A DNA stretch of 64,000 bases from Arthrobacter sp. Leaf234 (GCF_001422665.1 NZ_LMLU01000006.1:1725-65724); one strand, 5' to 3'. Counted from the stretch's first letter, positions 51,809-61,226 are shown. Made by a program: numbers and translations. Notes: generated by a model from the sequence alone, not told the origin.

Positions 51809-52554
51809 GAGGTGGCGGGCTTGATGACGTACCCGGCGCCGCGGACGGTGTGGATCATGGGCGCGCGTCCGACGTCGATCTTCTTGCGCAGGTATGAGAT
51901 GTAGAGCTCGACGATGTTGGCTTGTCCGCCGAAGTCGTAGTTCCAGACGTTGTCGAGGATCTGGGCCTTGCTGAGGACATGGCGCGGGTTCTCCATGAGG
52001 TAGCGCAGAAGCTCCCACTGCGTGGACGTCAGGAGGATGTCTTCGCCGCCACGGGTGACCTCCCGGGTGTCGACGTTCATCACGAGATCCCCGACGACGA
52101 GTTCGGCTGAGTCCGATGCCGCGACGCCGGAGCGCTGGACGAGGCGGTGGAGGCGGAGCATCAGCTCCTCCATGCTGAAGGGCTTGGTGACGTAGTCGTC
52201 ACCGCCGGCCGAGAGCCCGGTGATGCGGTCCTGGACGGCGTCCTTTGCGGTCAGGAACAGTGCAGGCACGTTGGGGGCGAAGGTTCGGATCTTCTTCAGC
52301 GCCTCGATGCCGTCCACTCCGGGCATCATCACGTCGAGGACCAGCACGTCGGGGTGGAAGTCGCGCGCAGCGGACACCGCTAAGGCGCCGTCATTCGCTG
52401 TGGTGACGCTCCAGCCGGCCATGCGGAGTCCCATGCTGACGAGTTCCGCGAGGCTTGTCTCGTCGTCCACGACGAGCGCCCGAATGGGGCTGCCGTCGGG
52501 GTGCGCGAGGCGGGGCAGGTTGTCGGTCATCGAGTGGTGCGAGGCGTCGGCCAT
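51805..52554 (-). CDS. OmpR family response regulator
   Basis: 249 residues from MADASHHSMTDNLP; the ORF start at 52626 is possible but less likely. Receiver with DDE near the N-terminus, phospho-Asp in VLVLDVMMPGVDG, and VTKPF. Winged HTH: LLTSTQWELLRYLMENPRHVLSKAQILDNVWNYDFGGQANIVELYISYLRKK. A TrcR/CseB-like regulator, co-transcribed with its kinase. Confidence 0.93.
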   Translation of the reverse strand: MADASHHSMTDNLPRLAHPDGSPIRALVVDDETSLAELVSMGLRMAGWSVTTANDGALAVSAARDFHPDVLVLDVMMPGVDGIEALKKIRTFAPNVPALFLTAKDAVQDRITGLSAGGDDYVTKPFSMEELMLRLHRLVQRSGVAASDSAELVVGDLVMNVDTREVTRGGEDILLTSTQWELLRYLMENPRHVLSKAQILDNVWNYDFGGQANIVELYISYLRKKIDVGRAPMIHTVRGAGYVIKPATS

Positions 52555-52667
52555 CGTGTGGGGTCTTTCGTCGGTGCCGGCGGGGCCGGGTATTGCGGCG
52601 GTGAGATGCGATCCAGTATTCCGCACCGGTCGTTCAAGGTGGCTGTACTGTGCGGGAGCCTGGTGTG

Positions 52668-52928
52668 TCAGGCAGCCAGGGGGCCGGCCGCAGCACCGAC
52701 ATCGAGCGCTCCACCGGTGTCCTGGCGGCGGACCGTGACCTGTTCCGTGGAGACGGTGGTCCCCACGAGGACGGTGGCACGAGCATCAGCCACGGGTGCC
52801 GTCGCCTCGGCGCCCAGAGGGGCGAAAGCAGTGGTGCCGAGGACCGCGGCGAGGGCCATGCCGGCGAACGCGGCACGGATTCCCTTGCGTCCTACGGTGA
52901 GCTCGGGGATGGGGCGGTAGCTGATCAT
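52668..52928 (-). CDS. Small exported protein next to the electron-transfer operon
   Basis: 86 residues, with AGGAGG at ideal distance from the ATG. Signal-like helix (GIRAAFAGMALAAVLGTTAFAPLGAEA), then a short Thr/Val-rich mature part. Its 3' side abuts the regulator gene. Possibly controlled by the two-component system. Not recognised. Confidence 0.65.
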   Translation of the reverse strand: MISYRPIPELTVGRKGIRAAFAGMALAAVLGTTAFAPLGAEATAPVADARATVLVGTTVSTEQVTVRRQDTGGALDVGAAAGPLAA

Positions 52929-53239
52929 GGTGTCCTCCTGGCAGGTCCGTCGTTGTTCCTCCACTTTCTTGCCTGAACTTAGACCACGGCTTATCGGCAC
53001 CTGTGCGGGTGCTGTGCAGCCAGCTCTCAGCTTTCGCAGGGTGCAGGGACAGCCGTGACACAGACGCGAGCCGGATGCTTGAGCCATCAGCACGGTCGAT
53101 GGAAGGTGAACGGATCGGACGAAGAACGCACCAGCCACTGACGCAGACAGTGATGCTACTCATGCAGAAGGACCGCCGGACCACAGACCCGGACGGTCCT
53201 TTTGCTCGTTCAATACCCGTTCGAACGGGTGGGGAAGTG
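52929..53239. other. Gene-free stretch with terminator-like hairpin
   Basis: AAGGACCG (53168-53175) and CGGTCCTT (53194-53201) form a stem next to TTTT on the plus side. It lies after the apbE stop and separates the electron-transfer operon from the small exported protein. Confidence 0.6.
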
Positions 53240-54136
53240 TCAGAAGAAGGCAAACCCGGCGCTGGTACCGGGACCCCTGCTCGCGCTGGAAGGGTCGGCT
53301 GGCGGTCGTTCCACGGTCCACCGTGTCTGTCCGTCCGCGTCGATGGTGAAAATGTCGACCTTGAAGCGCTCTGCCATGTCTTGCAGGGAGTCAGTTCCAC
53401 CAGCGTAGATCGCGGTTGCGATCACGTCAGCGGTGAGGATGTCAGCCGCGGCAACGCTGACCTGAACAACGGACCGGGATTTCTTCCCGGTGGTGGTAGT
53501 GGTCGGGAACCAGATGTGGTGTCCTCGTTCGCTGACTCCTGATGTAGCGATGGCCATCCGATCCGGGGACGTCGTGACACTGGCGACCATCGCTGACCTG
53601 TCCGCAGGGTCGCTGATACCAATGAGCCACGGCGCACCCGGTGACTGGGTGCCACTGCACAGGATGTCTCCTCCGCAGTTCAGGGACCAATCATGTTCGC
53701 CCTCCTGCCAGAGGAATTCCCCGGCCTGCTCGATGGCGTGGGCCTTCACGACACCGTTGAGGTCCAATCCACCATCAGGATTCTGCGGGTCGAAGAGGCC
53801 GTCGGTGACGCTGCGCCACTCTACGGCCAGGGCATACATGTCCCGGAGCTCCAGCGAGCTCCGCGACAGCGGGAGACGGCCGGTGGCAACCCTGCTCAGC
53901 TCGGAGTCCGGCTTGTAGAGGCTGAACCGCTCGTCATGGTGCCGGAAGATCCTCTGCAGGTCCCCTGAGAGAGCGACCTGCACATGTGGTGATGCCCGGA
54001 AACTGACTATCGTGCCCATCGTCTGGAAGGTCGTCGCCGGACCGGTGGTGAGGTCGTCCTCGCTGGGGGAGGAAGCCCAATCGGCCTCCCGGCCGCAGGT
54101 TCCCTGGGACGGCATGGTACGCGGGTCAAGGACCAT
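53240..54136 (-). CDS. apbE: FAD:protein FMN transferase (ApbE)
   Basis: 298 residues. TTFQTMGTIVSFRAS start of the domain, GLDLNGVVKAHAIEQA (the usual GGIxKGxAxD motif, altered), NCGGDILCSG and LTADVIATAIYAGG. ApbE attaches FMN from FAD to Thr in exported FMN-binding domains, two of which lie just upstream in the operon. A Met-Gly-rich 35-residue N-terminus precedes the domain, without a clear signal peptide. Confidence 0.9.
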   Translation of the reverse strand: MVLDPRTMPSQGTCGREADWASSPSEDDLTTGPATTFQTMGTIVSFRASPHVQVALSGDLQRIFRHHDERFSLYKPDSELSRVATGRLPLSRSSLELRDMYALAVEWRSVTDGLFDPQNPDGGLDLNGVVKAHAIEQAGEFLWQEGEHDWSLNCGGDILCSGTQSPGAPWLIGISDPADRSAMVASVTTSPDRMAIATSGVSERGHHIWFPTTTTTGKKSRSVVQVSVAAADILTADVIATAIYAGGTDSLQDMAERFKVDIFTIDADGQTRWTVERPPADPSSASRGPGTSAGFAFF

Positions 54137-54660
54137 GATGTTGCCTCGTCCAGTGCGGCTTGCAGGGACGCAGCGTAGGCCTGCGAGGTATAGGTGGATC
54201 CACTGATCATGGTGATGTCCGTGTTCTGCTGGGTGAGGACGGAGTTGTTCAGGTGGGCTTCGACTCGTTCGTTGATGTTTCGGGAGACCGGGTTCTGGGC
54301 GGTGATGACGGCGTCGACATCGGTGAAGACACCGTTTGCCACCGTCACGGCCACGCTCACGGACCCGCGTGGGTACGGGACAGGGGGGCCTGTGTATGTC
54401 CCATCTGCAGCGGCGGCAGCGTTGACTGCGTCCCCGGCGCCGATAGCCGCCATTTCTTGTCCTCGGCTGCCCTGGCCCCTGCGACCGGGACCGTCGGGGA
54501 GGTCCATGAAAGCGGTCGACATCCGCCCGCCGCCCCGGCCCGTGTCGTCAGCGCCGGCAGTCGTGGCTGCAGCGTCGTTGGCCTGGGCGCCGATCTGCCA
54601 GCCGATGATCAGGACGCAGGCAGTGGCTGTGACAGCTGAGACGACGGCTCGTGATCGCAT
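54007..54660 (-). CDS. FMN-binding domain protein 1, C-terminally extended
   Basis: 217 residues. Signal/anchor helix (VVSAVTATACVLIIGWQIGAQA), Gly/Arg-rich linker, FMN-binding domain (TYTGPPVPYPRGSVSVAVTVANGVFTDVDAVITAQN...) with flavinylation motif MISGSTYTSQAY. The domain should end near ALDEATS, but the frame continues about 40 Pro/Arg-rich residues through the apbE start region. The original stop may have been lost (TCATGG where TGATGG is expected). Confidence 0.82.
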   Translation of the reverse strand: MRSRAVVSAVTATACVLIIGWQIGAQANDAAATTAGADDTGRGGGRMSTAFMDLPDGPGRRGQGSRGQEMAAIGAGDAVNAAAAADGTYTGPPVPYPRGSVSVAVTVANGVFTDVDAVITAQNPVSRNINERVEAHLNNSVLTQQNTDITMISGSTYTSQAYAASLQAALDEATSWSLTRVPCRPREPAAGRPIGLPPPARTTSPPVRRRPSRRWAR

Positions 54661-54901
54661 GGGTCATCCTTCCGGGACGGGGTGGTCGGGTGCGAAACGA
54701 CGTGCGAGGCACCTCGGGGAGGAGCGGTACACGGAATCATGGACGACGCGGCGGCGACGCTGGTGTCTCGCGGCAGAGGCCGGTAGATCACGGATGAGCA
54801 ATGTGGTTCGGGAGGGTGGACGTCAGTGTCACCGCTCGTGCGGGCGTGAGGTGTGCGACGGGCGTACCCCGTCAGGCTTCTGCGCTCCGGTCGGGCAGAC
54901 A

Positions 54902-55429
54902 TCAGAGACCCGCCTGATCGAGGGCCGACTGCAACGATTCCAGGTAGGCCTCTGACGTGTACGTGGCTCCACTGATCATGCTGATCTCCGCCGACTGCGC
55001 CTGAAGGGCTTCCTCGCGCAGGAGTGGGACAGCGCACGTGTTGATGCGCTCCGACTTGTCGCCGTGAGTTGTGCTCAACTCGGCCGTGGCATCGGCCACG
55101 GCTCCGTCCGCGACGGTGATGGTGACGGTCACTGACCCGTACTCGTGCTCGACCGTGACACCGGTGTAGGAGACAGCGGATATGTCCGACTCCGTCGTGA
55201 TGCTTGCAGATGTTCCAGAGTCAGAGCCCGAGTCAGAGTCAGAGCCCGAGTCAGAGTCAGAGTCCGTGTCAGTGGTGGTTGTGGTTTCCGTGCTGGTCGC
55301 CGGCGTCGTCGGAGTGCTGCTGACGGTGGTGCCTGCCTGGACGGTTGCCGGCTGCACGCCTAGTTGCCACCCCAGGACGAGGATGGACAGTGAGGCGACA
55401 CCTGATCCGAGGAGTGCTCTGGTTTTCAT
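54902..55429 (-). CDS. FMN-binding domain protein 2 with Thr/Asp/Ser linker
   Basis: 175 residues. Signal/anchor helix (GVASLSILVLGWQLGVQPATV), then a low-complexity TETTTTTDTDSDSDSGSDSDSG linker (about 48-75), then the FMN-binding domain with MISGATYTSEAYLESLQSALDQAGL at the C-terminus, where Thr of SGAT would carry FMN. Its ATG overlaps the reductase stop (ATGA). A normal length for the family. Confidence 0.9.
   Translation of the reverse strand: MKTRALLGSGVASLSILVLGWQLGVQPATVQAGTTVSSTPTTPATSTETTTTTDTDSDSDSGSDSDSGSDSGTSASITTESDISAVSYTGVTVEHEYGSVTVTITVADGAVADATAELSTTHGDKSERINTCAVPLLREEALQAQSAEISMISGATYTSEAYLESLQSALDQAGL
55215..55270. repeat. Short tandem repeats encoding the linker
   Basis: Repeats of GAGTCAGAGCCC/GAGTCAGAGTCA units inside FMN-binding protein 2. 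Slippage could vary the linker length. Confidence 0.8.
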
Positions 55430-56892
55430 AGTGCGAACCTTTCCGAATGGATGTTCTCTGACGGGAAGCCGGCGTTACGGGCGTCCGCGAGGACCAGATC
55501 GGTCCAGGGCAGGGGTCCGCAGACATACACGTCGGGCACCTGTCCTGGCGGGAGGTAGGAGGTCATGGTGTACCCGGAAGCGACGGCGGACGCCGGCAAC
55601 CAGGAGGAGTTCCAGGTAGCTCGAGGCCCGGTGAGGACGAACAGTCGTGCTCCCCGCTGCTCACAGAGGGCGCTGATTTCGTCGAGGAGGTAGACCTCGT
55701 TCGGGCGTGAGGCGCGCAGGATCACGGTTGCACTTCCGTAGGGGAAGGTCAGGTCCTCGAGGAGTCCGCGGATGGGTGAGTTCCCGATGCCGGAGCCGAT
55801 CAGCAGGACCTGGGCTGAGGCCCGGGCGGCTTCGGTGAAGATGCCGTAGGGACCCTCGATCGCTACCTTGGTCCCGGGCCGGATGCTCATCAGTTTCGCT
55901 GTCCCCGCGCCGAGGTTCCTGACCGTGATGCGCAGGGAGGTGGGCGTTGGTCTGGCGGATACGGAGAAGGGGTGAGGCTGCCACCACAGGTCAGGGGTGA
56001 GGAACCTCCAGATGAAGTACTGGCCCGCGCGGGTATTCAGGCGTTCCACGTCCCGGCCGGTCATATCGATCGTTGCTACGCCCGGTGCTACTTCGGTGAC
56101 CCGGGTGATGCGTATCTGATGGTGCAGAGATCGGATGGTTGGCAGCAGCACCCGATAGGTCAGGACTGCCGCGCCCGTGAGGACCATCAGTGCGATCCAG
56201 TACCAGCGCTGGATGGTGCCCGGCGCGAAGAGCCCGCTGAGGCTGAACTGGTGGGGAATGGACAGGGCCACCGCTGCATAGGTGAGCAGGTGAATTCCAT
56301 GCCAGATTTCCTGGGGGAGCCGGCGTTTGACGGCGATCACGGATGTCCCCGCGACGAGTACGAACAAGACCAAAGACAGGACCGCCCACCTGAGGTCCAG
56401 GCCACTGGCCCAGAGGGAGAGCGCTTCGGCCACAGGGCTGATGCCTTCGGTGGCTGCGTACCCCAGAAGGAGCAACGCTCCGTGAGCGAGGAGCAGATAG
56501 AGGATGGGTTCACCCAGGGAGCCGTGGACCAGAAGTGCCTTGTCCTGCCCGATCGTCCTGTCGATGATCGGCACCCGCGCGGACAGCAGGAACATCACGA
56601 GCACCAGGTCCATGGCTGCCAGACCCGCAATCACACCCATGGATGTCAACATTCCCGCGAACGAGCCGAATCCGGCGGCGCCGCCGTCGCTGAGGAACAG
56701 GGCGACAGCAACTGCGACGGAAGTGACCAGGACGATGGTCAGCGCATCAGCTGCCCACAAACGCTTCCGGGCCCTCTCCCTGTAGGTGGAGGCAGGCAAT
56801 CCGACCGTCGGAGGCACAGCAGGTGCTGGGGGCACGTTCCGATGTGAACCATGAAGGGTGACCGGTTGGGTGGGGGACTCTCTGATAGCCAT
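55426..56892 (-). CDS. Ferric-reductase-like membrane oxidoreductase with FAD/NAD(P) domain
   Basis: 488 residues. Six membrane segments between about 45 and 255 with His pairs (VHGSLGEPILYLLLAHGALL, WHGIHLLTYAAVALSIPHQF) that can hold haem. An FAD domain follows (GQYFIWRFL, WWQPHPFSVSA) with NAD-binding GSGIGNSPIRGLLEDL and CGPLPWTDLV. It moves electrons from cytoplasmic NAD(P)H through the membrane. First gene of the operon with FMN-binding proteins and ApbE. Confidence 0.9.
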   Translation of the reverse strand: MAIRESPTQPVTLHGSHRNVPPAPAVPPTVGLPASTYRERARKRLWAADALTIVLVTSVAVAVALFLSDGGAAGFGSFAGMLTSMGVIAGLAAMDLVLVMFLLSARVPIIDRTIGQDKALLVHGSLGEPILYLLLAHGALLLLGYAATEGISPVAEALSLWASGLDLRWAVLSLVLFVLVAGTSVIAVKRRLPQEIWHGIHLLTYAAVALSIPHQFSLSGLFAPGTIQRWYWIALMVLTGAAVLTYRVLLPTIRSLHHQIRITRVTEVAPGVATIDMTGRDVERLNTRAGQYFIWRFLTPDLWWQPHPFSVSARPTPTSLRITVRNLGAGTAKLMSIRPGTKVAIEGPYGIFTEAARASAQVLLIGSGIGNSPIRGLLEDLTFPYGSATVILRASRPNEVYLLDEISALCEQRGARLFVLTGPRATWNSSWLPASAVASGYTMTSYLPPGQVPDVYVCGPLPWTDLVLADARNAGFPSENIHSERFAL

Positions 56893-57185
56893 ACATCAGT
56901 TCTACGAACCGACCCTATGCGTAGTATTCGCCGCCCTTAGCACCAACCTGTGAATTATGCGCGGCCTCAACTCTGAAGGCACCCGTCCGCACGTCACTTC
57001 ACGACAGCTGTGAGCCCGCCACGGTCTCACAGCTTCGTGACAGGTACGCGACAGCACCTGCTTACCTTTGCACCACAGAGTTGATAGCAGTCCACCAACC
57101 AGGACGTCACACAATCGTTCACCTGAGAACGATCATCAGAAATGATCACCAAGGCCGCCCAGCGGCAGAGCGAGGACCAATCATC

Positions 57186-57767
57186 ATGATCAACTCCACA
57201 AAGATCGCACTCGGCGCCAGCGCCGCAGCAGTCGCCCTCGGACTGAGCTTCGGCGTCACGTCGATGGCATCAGCGGCGACAATCACCCCTGCACCTACCG
57301 CCACGTCCTCCGCCACCGCTGACGACTCGACCGGAGACGATGCGACCACCGACACCGACACCGACGCCGGCAGGGGCGGACACGGGCACCGCGGCGGTGG
57401 AGGTCGCGGAATCGACGCCGCGGACCTCGCGACGGCGCTCGGCCTCGATGAGGCAACGGTGAGCGACGCACTCGACACCGCGCAGGACACCGCCCGAGAC
57501 AGCATCGACACCACCGACGGGGAGAAGCACGATCGTGCAGCACTTGAGAGTGCCGTTGTCAGCTCGCTGGCCGAGACCCTAGCCGTCGATGAAGCGACTG
57601 TGCAGAGCGCCGTCGACGAGCTCCAGGCCGCAGAGCAGGCAGAGCGATCCGCAGCCGTGCAGGAGAAGCTCGACGCCGCAGTGGCAGACGGCTCCCTGAC
57701 CCAGGCAGAAGCCGACGGCGCCGCCAAGGCAGTGGAGCTCGGGCTCCTCGGTGGTGGGCGTCACTAA
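57186..57767 (+). CDS. Secreted helical protein with Thr/Asp linker
   Basis: 193 residues from MINSTKIALG; signal peptide ends SMASA-A. The linker TATSSATADDSTGDDATTDTDTDAGRGG is followed by two similar repeats of a helical unit, ALGLDEATVSDALDTAQD and TLAVDEATVQSAVDELQAA, and a basic-Gly end. The repeat pattern resembles Sec-exported DUF-type helical repeat proteins. Function unknown. RBS GCGAGGA. Starts a plus-strand module. Confidence 0.75.
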   Translation: MINSTKIALGASAAAVALGLSFGVTSMASAATITPAPTATSSATADDSTGDDATTDTDTDAGRGGHGHRGGGGRGIDAADLATALGLDEATVSDALDTAQDTARDSIDTTDGEKHDRAALESAVVSSLAETLAVDEATVQSAVDELQAAEQAERSAAVQEKLDAAVADGSLTQAEADGAAKAVELGLLGGGRH

Positions 57768-57785
57768 GCCCTGAGAATGCTGAAC

Positions 57786-57815
57786 GGAAGGCCCTGGATA
57801 CCACCGGGGCCTTCC
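57786..57815 (+). terminator. Hairpin after the secreted helical protein
   Basis: GGAAGGCCC (57786-57794) and GGGCCTTCC (57807-57815) pair perfectly, followed by a T/C-rich stretch. Confidence 0.8.
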
Positions 57816-58083
57816 TCTCGCTAAAGCCGTCATTCAACAACGTCCTCTAACGACGTCATCGATGCGGTACCTGTGCTCAGCGCCAGACAGCGCCAGACAG
57901 CACGATGCGAACCGTCAATGGAGCCATTTGTTGCTGAACACCGGTGCGGCTGTTCTCGCCCATCGGGGGAGCGGCGCTGAGATCCACCGGTCCCACGATG
58001 GTGATAAGCCGTGAAGCACACTCACAGCCACCGCATAAGAAGGGCATACTCCTGCCATAGGGCCGCTCCGTAGAACTTGGAGT

Positions 58084-59124
58084 ATGCCAACACACGCCAA
58101 GCCCCGTAGTCCGGGACGCCTCCGCAGAATGATCCTCGCATCCTCCCTCGCCCTGACTCTCGCTGCCGGCGGCACTACGGCCTGGGCGCTTGATCGTTTC
58201 GTCATCGAGAAGGTCGAGATCGCCAACGTGTCCGAGTACGAAGCGGAACAGGCGGCAGCAAGCACCACCACAGACACGGACACCACGGACACCACGGACA
58301 CCACGGCAGGATCCGCCACCGGCACAGCCTCTGACGCGGGAGCGGACACGGTATCGGACACGGTGGCAGCGGAGTTGACGGACACCTCGTACGTCTCGGT
58401 GGACAGCAGTATCGAGATCTCCACCGTCGTCACCGGCTCGGGTGACGAGACCGTCACCTATTACGTGGCCGACGTCGAGCTGACCGACGCGACCACGCTC
58501 CGGTCTGCGTTTGCCCAGGACAGCTTCGGGGAGAACATCACCGAGACGACCTCGGAGATCGCCGCGGCCAAAGATGCGATTTTTGCCATCAACGGCGATT
58601 ACTACGGCTTCCGGGACACCGGGATCGTCATTCGTAACGGCGTCGTCTACCGCGACGACGGAGCCCGGCAGGGCTTGGCCTTCTACGCGGATGGCACCGT
58701 CAAGGTCTACGACGAGACGACCACGACGGCCGAGGAGCTTCTCGCGGACGGTGTCTGGAACACGCTTTCCTTCGGACCCTCCCTCTTGGACGGCGGAGAG
58801 ATCGCCGCCGGGATCGAGGACGTCGAGGTCGACACCAATGTCGGTAACCACTCCATTCAGGGCGAGCAGCCCCGCACCGCAATCGGCGTGATCGACGAGA
58901 ACCACCTGGTCTTCGTCGCTGTCGACGGGCGCTCCGACGGCTACAGCGACGGAGTCACCATGACCGAACTCGCGTCGATCATGCAGGGCCTCGGCGCCAC
59001 GACCGCGTACAACATCGACGGCGGCGGATCCTCCACCATGTACTTCGACGGTGAGCTGGTGAACAACCCGCTCGGCAAGGGCGAGGAACGCGGCACCTCC
59101 GACATCCTGTACATCGGGCAGTAG
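58084..59124 (+). CDS. Phosphodiester glycosidase (NAGPA) family exported protein
   Basis: 346 residues. N-terminal membrane anchor (ILASSLALTLAAGGTTAWAL), a Thr/Asp linker (about 60-80) and a NAGPA domain from about 130 to the end: AAKDAIFAINGDYYGF, GVVYRDDGARQGLAFY, QPRTAIGVIDENHLVFVAVDGRSDGYSDGVTMTELASIMQGLG and AYNIDGGGSSTMYF. Family members remove covering sugars from phosphodiesters or act on exopolysaccharide. It is followed 11 nt later by the GT gene. Confidence 0.88.
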   Translation: MPTHAKPRSPGRLRRMILASSLALTLAAGGTTAWALDRFVIEKVEIANVSEYEAEQAAASTTTDTDTTDTTDTTAGSATGTASDAGADTVSDTVAAELTDTSYVSVDSSIEISTVVTGSGDETVTYYVADVELTDATTLRSAFAQDSFGENITETTSEIAAAKDAIFAINGDYYGFRDTGIVIRNGVVYRDDGARQGLAFYADGTVKVYDETTTTAEELLADGVWNTLSFGPSLLDGGEIAAGIEDVEVDTNVGNHSIQGEQPRTAIGVIDENHLVFVAVDGRSDGYSDGVTMTELASIMQGLGATTAYNIDGGGSSTMYFDGELVNNPLGKGEERGTSDILYIGQ

Positions 59125-59134
59125 GGGAGCGACG

Positions 59135-60352
59135 GTGATCATCCTCATCCCCGCCTACCAGCCCGATGCCGCCTTGCCGCGGCTCGTGACCGATCTCCTG
59201 TCCATCGATTCGCGCCTGATGGTCCTCGTGGTCGACGACGGAAGTGGCCCGGGCTTCACCGCCGTGTTCGACGACGCCCGCCGGGTGGGAGCTACCGTGA
59301 TCGGCTACCCCTCTAATCGGGGCAAGGGTCAGGCGCTCAAGACTGGTTTCGGCTACGCGCGGCGCCATCACCCCGGCGAGGGCGTGGTCTGCGCTGACAG
59401 CGACGGCCAGCACGAGGTACCAGACATCCTCCGCGTAGCGGCCCGAGTACGCGAGGAAGGACAGCGTCCGCGCTTCACTGGTTCGACGATGGTGCTGGGG
59501 GAGAGGCGGTTCGACGGCGATGTGCCGGTCCGAAGCCGACTCGGCAACGCGCTCACGCGCACCCTGTTCCGTCATGCTGCGGGTGTACGGCTACATGACA
59601 CGCAGACGGGGCTCCGAGGGTATCCGGCGGCGATGCTTCCCTGGCTGCAGTCGGTGCGCGGCAACCGGTATGAGTACGAACTGAACCTGCTGCTGCAGGT
59701 CGGCCAGGCCGGCCACCGGATCGAGAGCGTCCCGATCTCCACCATCTACCTCGCAGGGAACAGCTCGTCCCACTTCCGGCCACTGGTGGACTCGGCCCGT
59801 ATCTACGCACCGCTGCTGAAATTCTCCCTGTCTTCGCTGGCCGCCTTCGGGATCGACCTCGCAGCCTTCGTGGTCCTCGGCCTGCTGACGGACTCGCTGC
59901 TGTTGGCCGTCGTCGGGGCGAGGCTTATCAGCTCATCCATCAACTTCCTCATGAACCGCAGCCTCGTGTTCACTGGTGGCCGGCGCCGGCCCCCATCCGC
60001 CGCCGCTCTACGGTACTTCACCCTCGTCGTGGCCCTGCTCGCAGCGAACTACGCCTCCATCTTCCTGCTCACAGACCTCGGGCTACCCGAGATCACGGCC
60101 AAGGTCAGCACCGAAACGACGCTCTTCGTCGCCAGCTTCACCATCCAGAAACGCTTTCTCTCGAGGCGCGGGGACGCCGTCCCACCCCACGGAACTCCGC
60201 CCGAAAGTCCTCGCGCCGGCGGTCCGCAAACCCTCCGGAGCCCGATCCTGATCCAGCCACCACGGCCCGCAGCAGACCCCGCAGCAGACCCCGCAGCAGA
60301 CCCGGCGACGGACTCGATGACGGACTCGATGACGGCCCGTCGCGTGGCCTGA
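59135..60352 (+). CDS. Bifunctional GT2 glycosyltransferase / GtrA-like protein
   Basis: 405 residues, GTG start. N-terminal GT2 (IILIPAYQPD, VVDDGSG, ADSDGQHE with the DxD motif, about 1-210), then GtrA-type helices (about 225-340, AFGIDLAAFVVLGLLTDSLLL, INFLMNRSLVF). Such fusions make polyprenyl-linked sugars for surface glycans. The last 40 residues are low complexity (AADPAADPAADPATDSMTDSMT) from tandem DNA repeats. Confidence 0.88.
   Translation: MIILIPAYQPDAALPRLVTDLLSIDSRLMVLVVDDGSGPGFTAVFDDARRVGATVIGYPSNRGKGQALKTGFGYARRHHPGEGVVCADSDGQHEVPDILRVAARVREEGQRPRFTGSTMVLGERRFDGDVPVRSRLGNALTRTLFRHAAGVRLHDTQTGLRGYPAAMLPWLQSVRGNRYEYELNLLLQVGQAGHRIESVPISTIYLAGNSSSHFRPLVDSARIYAPLLKFSLSSLAAFGIDLAAFVVLGLLTDSLLLAVVGARLISSSINFLMNRSLVFTGGRRRPPSAAALRYFTLVVALLAANYASIFLLTDLGLPEITAKVSTETTLFVASFTIQKRFLSRRGDAVPPHGTPPESPRAGGPQTLRSPILIQPPRPAADPAADPAADPATDSMTDSMTARRVA
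60266..60330 (+). repeat. Tandem 12-bp repeats at the GT2-GtrA 3' end
   Basis: CCCGCAGCAGAC occurs three times (60266-60301) and GACGGACTCGAT twice (60307-60330), all in frame. Confidence 0.8.
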
Positions 60353-60461
60353 GCCGGATCCTCGGTGCTCATATGCCGTGCTGTGCCCAGACACAGCAGT
60401 GGCACAGGGTCCGCTCGCATCGTAGAAGAAGAACATTCATCCACGTCCTGGAGAACATGAC

Positions 60462-61226
60462 ATGAACATCCTGATCCTCATCGCCGCAGACCTGCTGGCA
60501 ATCACGCTCCTGACCTTCGGCTTGTACCTGCGCCGCCACCGGCGCCGGGACCTCGTCGTCTCCTACCTGGGAATGAACGTCGGAGTCCTCGCGGTAGCAA
60601 CAGCGCTCTCGGGTTCGGCGGCCGGCGTCGGCCTGGGCCTCGGACTGTTCGGTGTCCTGTCGATCATTCGCCTGCGCTCCACCGAACTGGCGCAGCACGA
60701 GGTCGCCTACTACTTCTCCGCCCTCGCCCTCGGGCTGATCGCCGGCCTCGGCGCCGAGCCTCTCTGGCTGCCCCTCGCCCTCATGGGACTGATCCTCGCC
60801 GTCATGTTCATCGGCGACCACTCGCGGGTACTGCCCGCCTACCGCCACCAGATCGTGGTGCTCGACCAGGCCATTGGTGATGAGGATGTGCTCCGCCTTC
60901 GTCTGGCCGAGGTCCTGAACGCCCGGATCCATTCCGCCACCGTGTCCGAACTGGACCTCGTCAACGACAAAACGATCGTTGATGTTCGGTACGAAGTCTC
61001 CACCAACAGCCTGCCGGCCGACCGCACAGCCCTAGGGACGCCGTCCACCACCGCCCCCTCAACCTCGGACAGCTCGGTCGGCACCATCTACTACACGAAC
61101 CTGCCCGAGACCTTGCCCGCAGGCGCTCCGACCCACGTACCGACCCCGAGGGACGACCCCGATGGCTCTGATCACTCCTTGGGTGGCCGTGCCAGCGGCA
61201 CGCAGCAGACGGCGGACGTGCGATGA
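60462..61226 (+). CDS. DUF4956 membrane protein
   Basis: 254 residues. Three to four membrane helices in residues 1-115 (LILIAADLLAITLLTFGLYL, VLAVATALSGSAAGVGLGLGLFGVLSIIRLRS). A cytoplasmic region follows with LDQAIGDEDVLRLRLAEVLNARIHSATVSELDLVNDKTIVDVRYEV, typical of DUF4956. Usually found beside VTC-domain genes, as here. The ATGA overlap places it in an operon. Tail is disordered. Confidence 0.88.
   Translation: MNILILIAADLLAITLLTFGLYLRRHRRRDLVVSYLGMNVGVLAVATALSGSAAGVGLGLGLFGVLSIIRLRSTELAQHEVAYYFSALALGLIAGLGAEPLWLPLALMGLILAVMFIGDHSRVLPAYRHQIVVLDQAIGDEDVLRLRLAEVLNARIHSATVSELDLVNDKTIVDVRYEVSTNSLPADRTALGTPSTTAPSTSDSSVGTIYYTNLPETLPAGAPTHVPTPRDDPDGSDHSLGGRASGTQQTADVR

Noticed and set aside
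50243-52018. 591-codon version of the sensor kinase
   Set aside because: The first 70 codons lie inside the response-regulator gene in another frame; the GTG at 51808 overlapping the regulator stop is the natural start.
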